Part shown: positions 38,298 to 48,878 of the stretch, in pieces
How positions within the stretch are numbered: the first letter of the stretch is position 1
Layout: each line of letters begins with the position of its first letter
Assembly: GCA_029721435.1 (NCBI GenBank)
Contig: CM056583.1
Span: 50,509,620-50,573,619 of the forward strand
Origin: Gymnothorax reevesii
Lineage: Eukaryota; Chordata; Actinopteri; Anguilliformes; Muraenidae
Reading direction: 5' to 3'
DNA length: 64,000 bases
Notes under the pieces: model-generated
Database searches by the model: none
What the model saw: only the letters and a program-made list of their open reading frames with translations
Told to the model about the DNA's origin: nothing
Position numbers and translations under genes: made by a program

Positions 38298-39114
38298 CCG
38301 GTGTTCTGACAAATTTTTGCTACCAATCAAAATATGCTACCTTGCGGTTCTGCGCTTGTGCAAACCTGAAATCTCGGGCTGTTTCATATCTTAAGTAACT
38401 TCAAAAATCATAAAAATAGATTTATTTTCAGTGCGCATTTCGACCTGTATGCGTACATGTATTTGCATGTATATGCTGGGTTTTCCTGAAAATGCAGAAA
38501 TGAGATAATAACGGCGTATATGGGCATATATCTTCAAACAAACTTATCCAACTCAGCAAAGTGGCACAGTGGTTAGCACTTCTGCCTCACAGCAAGAAGG
38601 TTGTGGGTTTGAATCCGGCCTGTGGCCTTTCTGTGTGGAGTTTGCATGTTCTCGCCGTGTTTGCGAGGGTTTTCTCTGGGTACTCTGGTTTCCCCCACCC
38701 ACAAAACATGCAATATATAGGAATACTGTATGGCTGTGTGCGAATGTTTGGTGGTGGTTGGAGAGGCCGTAGGCGCAAACTGGCAGCCACGCTTCCGTCA
38801 GTCTGCCCCAGGGCAGCTGTGGCTCCAAAAACATAGCTTACTACCATCAGAGCGTGATTGTGTGAGTGAATGAATAATGTATCCTAGTAAAGCGTCTTTG
38901 AGTGCCCAGAAAGCGGAAAAGCGCAATATAAAATTGATGCATTATTATTCAACTCATAATAACATCTGCTTTTTTATAATAAGCTAACAAATAACAAAGT
39001 TATTATTGTAACCTGATTCATATTGCAATATCAAGGCGAAAACAAAGGCTTTACGATCGCTTTGCAATACGGTAGCATTTTTTGACAAAGGAGCAAAATT
39101 TGACAGAACACCGG
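38298..39114. mobile_element. Inverted-repeat DNA element nested in the TTAA transposon
   Basis: The left arm CCGGTGTTCTGACAAATTTT ... AAAATATGCTACC and the inverse right arm CCGGTGTTCTGTCAAATTTT ... AAAAATGCTACC are about 44 bp and well matched. A related end occurs at 27694. The interior contains a SINE. No transposase is recognised and no clear target duplication is seen. Confidence 0.65.
38556..38949 (+). repeat. tRNA-derived SINE with target-site duplication
   Basis: Head GTGGCACAGTGGTTAGCAC (A box) and GGTTTGAATCC (B box), then GTGGAGTTTGCATGTTCTCG, and a tail ending AAGCGCAATATAAAATTGATG and an ATT-rich end. The heptamer caactca flanks both sides (38549-38555 and 38950-38956), so the insertion limits are firm. 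It lies in the 38298-39114 element and is therefore younger. Confidence 0.85.
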
Positions 39115-39588
39115 CAGTAAACAGACACAGAGCTAGCCTTGAATGAAGATTTACCATGTCGGATTCCACAACAGCTTCACAGTGCAATGTTTATTTCACA
39201 TAAATGAACAACAAGAACATTTGGTCAAATATAAAATATTTGCCTTTCTCAATCACCGGGATGTTTCCGGTGTGTTCTTGCTGGGGATTCTGCATCAGTA
39301 AGAGAGCGCTCCGTTCACAAACTCCACAATGAACACGTTCACAATAACGTTCATCAATCGGAAATACATATGAACGAGTTCATGAGTTCATTGAATGCAT
39401 TCAGGCACAACACTGACGATAGCAATGCTAGTTTACAATGCTAAAAATAAACGGCTAATGTTCCGACGCCGTCTGTTGACACAGAGAAAACGTACGGCAG
39501 CGTTTAGAGTCGTAAGCCAGCATTGTTATAGACTTATAAAAAGTTATTTATGTAACAACTCACACAATAAAATTCAAAAATTACCTAC

Positions 39589-39817
39589 CTGTTCAACAAA
39601 AAGTCTGCTGTATCAGCATCAGTTTTCATGCCCAAATCCTCCTGGAGCTTCCTCCAGCGGTGAATGGATGACCTGAGGTTTACTCAGCTTTGAGTCCTGC
39701 TTTGCTCACTTTTCCTCTTCGTCTCTGCCTTTTCCTCTGCAGACTTACGCTTTCTCCCAACTTTTGCCGGTGGGCAAGCAGGGGCCGCTTGCTGCTGTCG
39801 CTGTCTTTCTTTTCCAT
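39589..39817 (-). pseudogene. Transposon-derived gene exon, damaged
   Basis: On the minus strand one frame reads KVGRKRKSAEEKAETKRKS, EQSRTQS, a stop, then in the same frame VNLRSSIHRWRKLQEDLG and MKTDADTADFLLNR. It ends exactly at a splice-donor-like CAG|GTAGGT. The pattern of a Lys/Arg/Glu-rich stretch followed by VN-x-RW-x-L...TDA-x-A-x-FLL recurs in uncharacterised transposon-related proteins of fish. The ATG at 39815-39817 opens a different frame, so at least one frameshift and one nonsense change are present. The catalytic exons are not seen. Confidence 0.5.
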
Positions 39818-40247
39818 TCTTCTAGCACTTGTTGCTAAGCTGCTACTCAGCCACTTGCTTGTTTCAGAAAGTTTATAACACGGAAGAGGGCGGAGACGAG
39901 GCGGAACGCGGAGCACGGGGAGTCAGAGCATGCTTTTGGGGGAGTGTCAACTACAGCGAGGGGATTGGATGAGAGTAGGAGGATGGCTTACATTAGTCAA
40001 CATCTCTGCTGCCCTGTAGCCACTAGAGTGATTGGATTTTTTTTTTTGTTTTTTTTTTTGCTCTTCAACTTGTGTGGATTGTACTATAGGACGATAACCA
40101 CCATCTAAAAGAGGTTATTAATAATGATCAAACTTTCAAATCGTATACTACAGCTTTAAGACAGAGATTTAAAGATGACAAAAGTGACATTATTGGCACA
40201 AGGTAGAGACATGTAGGTAGTAGGTAGTATAAGTCTATAATGGCAAA

Positions 40248-40272
40248 ACCCTAACCCAAACCCTAACCCTAA
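40248..40272. repeat. Short telomere-like repeat (CCCTAA)n
   Basis: Four near-perfect units: CCCTAA CCCAAA CCCTAA CCCTAA. An interstitial vertebrate telomere-type repeat of only 24 bp. Confidence 0.7.
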
Positions 40273-40459
40273 GCATGAAAAAAAGATGCCAAAAGCCTCC
40301 TTTGCATCATAAGTATCAATACATGACGAATTGGCATGAGAATGTATTACTGAACTTCAGCTTTTGTCAATTGTGTGTAGTCAAGATGATAACAAGGCTA
40401 TCATATGTAAATAAAATACATGCTTTAACCCATCTGTCTCAATTTCCATTGGCACTTCT

Positions 40460-40581
40460 TCATCCACTCATTGGAACAAAAAGGTTCATCTTTGGCCAGG
40501 TGTCTTTGACAGGTCTGCTGCCGAGTCTTGATGGAGGAACAATGATGATGTCCCAGCCCTGCTCCTGGAATCCCCTGTAGG
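40460..40581 (-). other. Candidate terminal exon of an unknown gene (weak)
   Basis: On the minus strand a good acceptor (TTTCCCTTTGTTGTCTGTAG) precedes a frame YRGFQEQGWDIIIVPPSRLG followed by SRPVKDTWPKMNLFVPMSG and a stop. The wording looks protein-like. However, AGCCCTGCTCCTGGAATCCCC on the plus strand resembles a widespread fish MITE phrase, which would make the frame accidental. No upstream exon was found. Confidence 0.2.
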
Positions 40582-41029
40582 CTACAGACAACAAAGGGAA
40601 ATCAAGAAAATGGGTTATTGTGAAATACGATAATAGGGCTTGTTAGTCATACAGTAATTCAAAGCTGAGTCTCTTACTCTGATTTATAATGACTTAAAAC
40701 TGCGCCTTAGCAGATTTCAGGGAAAGTATTCATAAAAGCACACATGCTCAATAATATTAACTGCTTTCCACCGATTTTGTGTCCAGATCCTCTCAATGTT
40801 TATATGGCAACCAAGACAATATATGACTCATTAGCTAAGAAGTGTCTCCATTAAGCATTAAGGGGGAAGAGAAAAAATCCAGTTCATAAGCCAACTGCAC
40901 ATGCCATTTATTTTTTTATTTACTTTCATGGCTGAATCCCAGAAAAAAATAAATAAGTCTTACATAACTTCATCACATGTAGGCACCAATAAATTATATC
41001 CTGCCCCATACAACCCATACACAGACGTA

Positions 41030-41240
41030 GATCTGTAGCCTCACAGGAAGAAGGCTGCAAGACTGAGTTCGCCATGAGCATCTCTCTGTGTGGTTTTGTG
41101 TTCTCCCAGTGTGAGCAGTAAGAGCGTGAGGGAATGAGGTGCGTGCATTTCAATGGATAGAAAAATGTCCAGGGTATGTTCCCACCTCGCGCCCATTGGA
41201 TAAGCTTCAACCCTCCACATCCAATAAACATTAATAGTTT
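41030..41240 (+). repeat. Degraded SINE
   Basis: Carries the SINE phrases GCCTCACAGGAAGAAGGCTG, GTGGTTTTGTGTTCTCCC and GTCCAGGGTATGTTCCC in order. It is strongly diverged from the copies at 34999 and 38556. Confidence 0.5.
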
Positions 41241-43818
41241 ATCTTTTTATTTTATGGATCTCTATTTTCAAGTATTGGATACATTTCAGCTGTGTCATGA
41301 TAAATACACTTTCAACATTCTGCAATACAATTATGGAGGATTGAAGGAAGTTAGATTGAGGTGTATGGGAGACAGTTTCATACTGCTCTGATCCCGTCTC
41401 TATGATACTAACATACTAATGTCAGTGAATAGCACCCAGAATAAGCAGCGTAGACACTTGTGTAATCATGGACTTCAAAGACTTTGAAGGAAAAGACTTT
41501 TTTTACGGTTGTTTTGAAACTTTGTCCACCCCTTGTACATTATATTACATTGATTTGAAACCCCAAAACACCACCGTAATCAACAGCAGCCACAGAAGAT
41601 CGAGTAAACGTGGTTGTTTTATATTATTACACAAAAATACTGAATAATAATGCCTTAAATATCAAAATAAAGAGGTGATAATTCACAAGCAGATTATCAA
41701 CACAGGCTCTCCCCAATTTCAGTCTAATAAGATAATTAACCAAAAAAGTGGGTTAATTTAAGGCTCATTCTTTTAAGTCTTTTTTCACAATTTCCTTGAG
41801 TATATTAATTTGCTGCCACAGTTGTCTTCTTTGTCTCTGGGAGAGATACCACACTGTAAACCGTTTCACATACATACTACTAATGTGTCTCAGTGGGTAA
41901 GACACACTTTCCTCTGATGTCTATTAGTCTGTCTTCCTGTACCAGATATTTTTCCCATGACAGTATCTTTCACTTCAAAAAAAGATACTGTACTGTAAAA
42001 TGTCTGTACTCAGTTTACACTCAGTTACTCTGCTCAGGCATATGAGCAAATCACTTTGAACTGATGTTGCTATGACCCCTTAAGAATATTGCCACTTTCC
42101 AAAGAATTGATCTGTTCTGAATTTTACTGTGTGTGACATTCTGTGCATCTTCTAATCTACATAAATCAGAAGAAAGTCTGATAATACATCAGGATACTGA
42201 GCACAGATACACAACTCCAACTCGGAAAAAGTTTGGGTGGCATGGAAAATATACACAAGCAGTACAGTACACCAAGCAACTTCAATACAGTGAATTTAAT
42301 TGCTGGTCAACACATAGGATCATTACTCATCCCAATGTGGAATAGATAGTTGAGCAGTCTGGACTCAGGAGATCAATGATTCAAATTACAATGGATGAAA
42401 CTGGACTCGTAAAAATGGGCAAAATTCCACATCCAAAAATTTTCGTCTTAGAGATCGTCTCAGAGTGTTTATGAAAGTAGGTTTTCTGACAATACCAGCT
42501 CTCAAGCAGCCATACAACTCTCGCTCCATACACAAACTCCTTACACCACTAAACCCACCTCTGCGGAATATTCCGGAGGCCTCTGCCGAGTGAAAAATGA
42601 TAACCTGTCAACCTGTCACTACAATTCCAGTGCAATAAGGCTTGTTTAATTCTATTTTACCCGATAGTATACGGCATAAAAGTGATTTTAAGTAATTACA
42701 TTTTATATGCTATTAATTGCCTGTCCACCTCATTCATTATTTGATCAAGACAGGCCACTGGATGAGGCTGGCTTGGGGATATGGTTCCATGATGTGTCAA
42801 TGATGTGTGTGCCGACTAGGAGATGCATTTCCAGTTGCCTTTTGCCCTCAGAATGAAGATGGTTTGCAAAAATAGCAGTTATTCAATCTTGACCACAGCT
42901 TAAACTGTCGTACATTTTTAAGTGCTATGCCATAAAGCGTGTGGTATTTCAAAATGTTGATGGGTGTTTTCTGAACAATTGCTTTGTAGACAAAGCAAGT
43001 TTGCCAATGATTTTCACCAAATAAAGAGTTTGGAGTGTGAATCAATTCTGAATGTGTCATAGCAGCAATCAAGCTGGGCCTTCTCTCCACCCACCAAACC
43101 AAGCACTCCTTAAAGTGCTATGCAAATAAATATTTACTCTTCCCTCTCAGACACTACCTCATGCTCTACTGGTCCTCATCCTCTTCCTGAACATTTATTA
43201 AAGTATTCTAGAGGAATCTGCGAAAACCAACAAGGAAATAAACAGAACTCAATCTCTAGGGAGCACAAGGGAGTTCTTTCGTCGAACAGCTCAGACAACT
43301 ATTAAACACATTTTTTTTTTTTTCAGTGTAAAACCCTTACCCTACAACATTTTCCTCAAATATAACATTCTCTTCTTTAGGATCCATGCGCTACTAATCA
43401 TGAATTCCCCTCTTAGTTTACTTGACCATCTAAATCAAAATTTTTTCCCTCCCATCTTCCCATTGCATATACCTCAATTTACCCCAACTTTCAAGACAAT
43501 AAACACATTATAGGAGACTGTAGTTTCAATCTGAGCCAGAAATTAAAGAATCATGTAAGGACATGTCTTTCAGAAGCACGTGCTCGTGTTCCTGATTGGT
43601 ATAGACTAACATTACAATAGACTGTGTCATGGATGAACTCCAGAAAATTCTGTTTAGGCAATGGGTTTAATTAGGTCTCAGGCTGTTAGGCCAACACTTT
43701 AGGGTGATACCAGAGAAGAGAAAGCAAGGACCTCTTGGTGTGTAGTAGAGTTTTCACTTGCATTCAATGCTGCCACAACAAACTGTGTTCACCAACATTG
43801 GTCTTCTGAATATTTACG
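41241..43818. other. Intergenic, no gene recognised
   Basis: AT-rich sequence. A minus-strand frame at 42848-43102 has no motif or splice context worth a call. Confidence 0.4.
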
Positions 43819-44376
43819 CGGTGGCGGGCTCAGACTGAAAAACTGGGTCAGCACAGAAAATCCCTTGATAACAATTATTAGTGCTGACTTGTTCTCAGTC
43901 ATTTACCTTTATTAACACAACGTCCAATTATTAGATTAATCCATTGGCTGTTGAAGACAGCTTCTTTCTTAATACAATCCATGGTCAATTGAATTATAGG
44001 CTAAATTTAGCTCAGCAAGCCTTTGCTTTACAAAGGTAAACTGCTCTGGAACTTCCACACTGCCTTTTTGGCACATCAGCCGACCTAACCTCCTCTTCAT
44101 GATCATTTAAATTGCTTTAATTAAATCAAAGATGAAGATTAGAAATACATTAGCGCAATTTTGAATAAGGCTGATGGAAATGAACCGAATTGTGCATACA
44201 AATGAAAGATCATCGTCATACTTTAACGAAGAGAACTAAGAACACCTGATAGAGTGAAGTGTGTTCAGAGTGAATGTATTGTTACTGCGGAAAAATGATT
44301 GAGTAATAAGTCAGAAGTAATTGTTTTCAAGGGATACTCTGTGCCTGCCAAATTTTTCGGTCTGGAACCGCCACTG
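43819..44376. mobile_element. hAT-type MITE
   Basis: The left end CGGTGGCGGGCTCAGACTG and the inverse right end (AGTGGCGGTTCCAGACCG on the minus strand) are followed by matching AAAA, CAGCACAGA/AGGCACAGA, ATCCCTTGA and AACAATTA phrases for over 60 bp. Flanking octamers tatttacg and aatttaca agree at 6 of 8, consistent with an old 8-bp duplication. Length 558 bp, no coding frame. Confidence 0.65.
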
Positions 44377-45259
44377 AATTTACAAGCCCACATGGTTATA
44401 CTCATTTCTGTCCTTAATGCAGTGTTGTTTGAGGGTTCAAAGGTCACACACGTCCAGTACTGGTACTAGGCCTTTTCTTTAACACGCAGAGATTGATCCA
44501 GTTTCGCCAGATTCCCTGAATCATATCACTATATTATGGACTATCGATCGTAAAATTCCCATATTCCTTACAATCACACTCTGAGAAACATAAACTGTTT
44601 GATTATTTGATCACGCAGGTTTTGGCAAAGTGGCAAACCTCTAACCATCTTGCTAATAACTGACTGTACCATTAGCGAAAGCTCATTTTTCACCCAATCA
44701 TAAATGAATTACCTAACCAGTAAAACACTCAAAACATTCTGAGAATTCCACAACTTTTCACGTCCTTCATTCTTAGGTCAAAATTGTTTTGGAAGGTGTT
44801 ATAGGCATCAAATTTTGAATGAGTAAATATTTACAAAAAATCAATACGATTTTTTTCTTTCCACTGTTTTCAAGTAAATCTGGAAAAAGCTATTTTACTT
44901 TAAATCTTTTTTTTAATCTGCGATATACATACAATCCTAATTCTTGAGGGATTGAGGGTCTATTAAATTGCCATATAATTAGCTGACAAATGATTAATAA
45001 TTGGGTAAATCAGGAATGTCCACATGGCAACGACAAGACCAGAATTCATGCAAACTTCTCAATTACAGCCTACCGGCTTATGTTACTTATTTTTGATCAT
45101 ATCTGTGAAAGGTTCTTATAAGCACGCAACAGAAGGCGAGACGAGACTACAACTGCCTCCCGCAAGCAAATGAGGTCCCTCTCCCAGTCTAGCCCTTTGC
45201 TGGTCAGGCTAATGTACCAGTACTTAAAGAATAAATTGAGTGAGATGACATACGTGAGC
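44377..45259. other. Intergenic, no gene recognised
   Basis: AT-rich sequence without a supported feature. Confidence 0.4.
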
Positions 45260-45600
45260 ATCATCATTCATTTGACTGTGACCTATTTATTGTTTTGGCT
45301 CTGTACATGAATATAATGACAATGAGGTTCAATGAATGAATGACAATGAATGACAGTCAGCTTTAATTGAGGGTGTTTCCATCCATATTGAATGAAGCTT
45401 TAAGAAAAGACAGCAATAAGTGTACATAGACCCCCCATTTTCAGGTTCATAGAAAACATTGTCAAATAAGTTAATAATTTTTTTTTATTTGGTTGCATGT
45501 CCTTTGTCCTTTGCACGTAATGACGCATAGACATCACCAAAAACTGGGTATCTTCTCTGGTAATGCTCCAGCAGGAATGTGGTACAGCTGTCTTCACTTG
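45260..45600 (-). repeat. Tc1 terminal fragment
   Basis: The phrases TTTTGGCTCTGTACATGAAT, GCTTTAATTGAGGGTGTTTC and ACATAGACCCCCCATTTT match the long terminal region of a Tc1 family common in fish. On the minus strand the adjacent frame (FLLEHYQRRYPVFGDVYASL, RAKDKGHATK, stop) may be a coding remnant. One end only. Confidence 0.5.
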
Positions 45601-45734
45601 TTTCTGAGACTCACTACCATTAGTTTGTCAACTGAGAATTAACAAGGTCTAACTACATTTTCACTACTTTTTTTTTGTGCGATCAACATTTTTATTGAAA
45701 ACATACAGAACTAGAACGGGCACTCGGTAGAGCG

Positions 45735-46047
45735 CATACCTTCGCCGACGCCACTGAATCCCTCGCCACTGGCGTTGGTTTCATGCCGATCGGATAAAAA
45801 TTGACCGAGATATGGCCGAAAGTCGGTTTTGACCTTTTCGTGGCCTTGACCTTGACCTTTGACCCGATCACTCCCAAAATCTAATCGATTGATCCTCAGG
45901 TCATGCCAAATCAACCCACCAAATTTTATGAAATTCCGTTTGGCACTTTTTGAGTTATTCGATACACATACAGACAGACACACAAACAAATAAATACACG
46001 GGGATCAAAACATTACCTTCGTCAGCGAAGTCGCTGGCGAAGGTAAT
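45735..46047. mobile_element. Terminal-hairpin element, copy 4
   Basis: Begins ATACCTTCGCC and ends GGCGAAGGTAAT. Near the right end, ACCTTCGTCAGCGA and TCGCTGGCGAAGGT (46015-46044) form a strong hairpin, the mirror arrangement of copies 1 to 3. The interior has AAATTTTATGAAATTCCG, GAGTTATTCGATACAC and a CAGACAGACACAC tract, and contains a nuclear-receptor-type DR1 motif. Length 313 bp. Confidence 0.65.
45847..45865. promoter_or_regulatory. DR1-type nuclear receptor motif (sequence match only)
   Basis: TGACCTTTGACCC (45853-45865) is the inverse of an exact AGGTCA-type direct repeat with one base spacing, the usual PPAR/RXR or HNF4 site. A third half-site (TGACCT, 45847-45852) abuts it. It lies in a mobile element 8.7 kb upstream of the Jun gene. 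Function is not shown. Confidence 0.35.
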
Positions 46048-46204
46048 TAGCGGATCATAGTCACAGTGTAACTATGTACAGGTTGTCAGAGACTTGTGAT
46101 TTTCACATTGGTTCAGCTGTATAGTTTACTAACATAGACATGGACACACATTCCCAGAGAAAATAGCTGAAAAACAGATTGTTACTTGATTGCTACCTGA
46201 CCAA

Positions 46205-47090
46205 AAAAAAGGGGGGGTGGGGGGGTATCTGAGATGTTTGATGTTACTATGAGAAAATCAATGGGATTAGTGAGGTGGGCAATGAATTTATCCCAAGCAT
46301 CCACAGAGGAGCCACATGCTTTGTTAATTATTGCCAAGGAACTGACTGTTTTTCATATAATCTGAGATTTAGGTCTGAAACATCACAACATAAAAATATT
46401 GTAGGGAGTTGGAAATCCAAGTGTTTTTTTTGAAAAACGAGGAAACGAGTCCATAATTGTGACACTGTTGTCACAAACACGGAACATATAAAGATATATG
46501 CAGACAGAATCTTGCTATATTACAAATATTACATTTTGTGCAGTTTGGACTATCAATAAGTTTCATTTTGAATCTCCTATATGGAGATGCATAAAATTTG
46601 TGAACAAATTTACAATGGATCAGCTGATGTGCTGGGTTTTTTGACGATCTGAATATATTGGTCCAGATAGTGTTCCAATGAAGTACTAAATTCAGTGATT
46701 TAAAATCTCGATTCCATGTTTGAGTTACCCCAAGTGTCTTATTTGTGCAGAAATAAACTCGCTGTACATTGTGGATACTAGACCAGCTGTAGATGCTTGA
46801 GGATTAAGTCATGTATTTAGAGAATGAGAGGGTATGGAACGCCATAGGCGCGGAGAGATGATCTCAACTGCAGATACAGAAACCATGAGGACCCTGGGAG
46901 GGAGTAACGTTCTCTGAGATCTTGAAATGAAAGTAGACCATATTCATTAAACAAAGCCCAAAAAGTGTGCACACCGCTTGAAGCCCAACAATTATTACTG
47001 AGTGGTATAGAGTTATGTTGCAGATTTTAATGAAACCAAAGTGGAGAACGGTCAGAAAACTTAAGTTTACATCCTACTTGTTTTTGGACA
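46205..47090 (-). pseudogene. L1-type LINE ORF2 C-terminal region
   Basis: On the minus strand: LLSFQDLRERYSLPGSSWF and LYLQLRSSL (near 46925-46850), then after frameshifts WNRDFKSLNLVLHWNTIW, IHCKFVHKFYASPYR and DSPNCTKCNICNIARF, matching the region after the reverse transcriptase in fish L1 elements including the cysteine-bearing motif. Many stops; the upstream reverse transcriptase is missing, so the copy is 5'-truncated. Confidence 0.7.
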
Positions 47091-48784
47091 TCCAACCACA
47101 GGATTTGAGAGTTTATTTTTACTACTTTTGAGAAAAAAAGGAATGACGTTTCAGAAGCTCATAGCAAGAATGCAATAATATTTATTTTAAACCAAATTGG
47201 ATATATTACATACTATATACAAGACATTTGAAATAACACGATTTTGGCCATCCTATACCACATGCATTGTGGGCAACAAAGTTACTAATTTTGCAGATAG
47301 ACCTTTGTGACTCCAAGGTCTATATGATGTTGTTCATTTCTGAAAACTGAAAATTTGAGACTTAACTATCCAACTTTGTCCCGTATAAGCCTGTGAATAA
47401 TGGTAAGACAAGCTCCATCCTACATTCTATTACTAATCCAGTAGCTGTATTATGCACATGAAGAACAATGGACGTAAAATTTGCCAAATAAAATCCACTG
47501 CCCTCACACCTGAATGCCAAAAACACAAACATGGCTTGAAACGAGTATATAACAATCTTGAGTTGAACTACCATCTACATACTAATATAACAGTCGGCAG
47601 TTATTCTCCATAGATTTTATAAATGTTTGAAATTGTGTAAAAATGTTACAATGGTCAAAAGTATCTCATTTAAAGCTGTTTTACTGGCAAATAAAATAAC
47701 CAAAGCTCTCTTCGTTGTAATATCCTCATTTAATTTGTGGAAAGATTGGACTTGAACTCTTTGTCACCAGCAGGCATGAATTTTAGTATTGCTCTGTTAT
47801 TGGCTTTCTTAGCATCACTAAGACCTCCAGCTGGTCTTGCAATAACGGGGTCAGGTAATGCAAAATGGGGTTGTTCTGGCTTCGTGTTGATTTGCACTCC
47901 CGCACATTCTTTGTCCTCCATTCCTTGTAAAACTTTGCTTTCTAGCTGAGGACCTTTTGGTTAAATTTGGCTCGTAGAGAATTCTTTTCATTGTGGTAAA
48001 TGGTATTCTCTCATCTTTTCCCTGCTGGGTAATTGTTCCTAAGTCCTTCAAATTTTGTGTTTTCATCTCAATTATCTTCAACGGCTTGCTTCTATTAACC
48101 TTCTTATACATTCTTAACTGACCAATCTGGTCACATGACTAATTTCCTGCCTTTCTACTGGTTGACATTAGACAGACTGTTGTGATACTAAAATTATGCA
48201 GATAGACCTTTGCAGATTTATGCTGAGCTCAATATATTTACAATATGCTCATAAATTAGTGATGCAGGTCGACTATGCTAACTTCACAGGCTTTTGCAAC
48301 TCACTAAATTGTCAGATAGACCTTGTTAAGTCTCAACTGACGAGTTGCCTCTTCAGCATGTAAGGTTTCAGAACCTGTGATCGGATATCAGAGCCAAAAT
48401 AGCAATCAAAAAAGTTCCTCTGGCCAATGAATTATGGCTCTCCCTGTACATAAACATGCATGGTATACGTCACTATGCATTAAAGAGGACAGGTCCAGAC
48501 CCTTTCATGACAACTCTGTGATTCCTAGACAACCAGGTTTCCCCTCCCAGATGGCAGCATCCTTCTGCTGAAGGCTATGCCAGCTTCGCTAGCAAGCATC
48601 ATTATGCACTTTCCTTGGTGAAACCTACACCCACTACACCTATATAATTTGGTTTTCTATCGATCCTGTTCTTTTTCGGTCCATTAAAATGATTCTCATG
48701 CTTCCTGGAACACCTTGAAGACCTGAAGATTTTATAGCCTGTTGGACCCATACTTTGTTTCATTGCCCCATTTCATCCCTTTTT
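47091..48784. other. Intergenic, with a coding-like minus-strand stretch and direct repeats
   Basis: GCAGATAGACCTTTG occurs at about 47293 and 48195, and again partly at 48310. Between them two overlapping minus-strand frames (47730-47921 and 47851-48111) read like degraded protein (MKTQNLKDLGTITQQGKDE; KPEQPHFALPDPVIARPAGG). I do not recognise the protein. The arrangement suggests an old unidentified mobile element. Confidence 0.3.
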
Positions 48785-48878
48785 ACCCCTCAGCCCTCAA
48801 GGCTGACGGGGTATTGCTATCCTTCGTGCGATTGGGAGGGCGGGCGTCTCCAAAAACTTCGACATCGAGCTGAGGGGT
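48785..48878. mobile_element. Terminal-hairpin element, copy 5 (short)
   Basis: ACCCCTCAGC at the left and GCTGAGGGGT at the right form a 10-bp inverted repeat. The left end folds with CCCCTCAGCCCTCAAGGCTG and ACGGGGTATTG, matching copies 1 and 2 in layout and in the GGGGTATT motif. Only 94 bp. Confidence 0.5.

Larger units (their letters stand above)
38109..40155 (-). mobile_element. TTAA-flanked DNA transposon (Kolobok- or piggyBac-like)
   Basis: The left end TGCTGTAGTATACGATCTGA and the right end (inverse of AGCTGTAGTATACGATTTGA) are inverted repeats, and TTAA lies on both sides (38105-38108 and 40156-40159). The gene-like part runs on the minus strand and starts behind a plausible 5' region. 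Within the element lie another inverted-repeat element (38298-39114) and a SINE (38556-38949). The superfamily is inferred only from the TTAA flanks and is not settled. Confidence 0.65.

Noticed and set aside
38553..38847. Several open frames of 67-93 codons on both strands
   Set aside because: They lie inside the SINE with duplicated flanks (38556-38949), so they are not genes.
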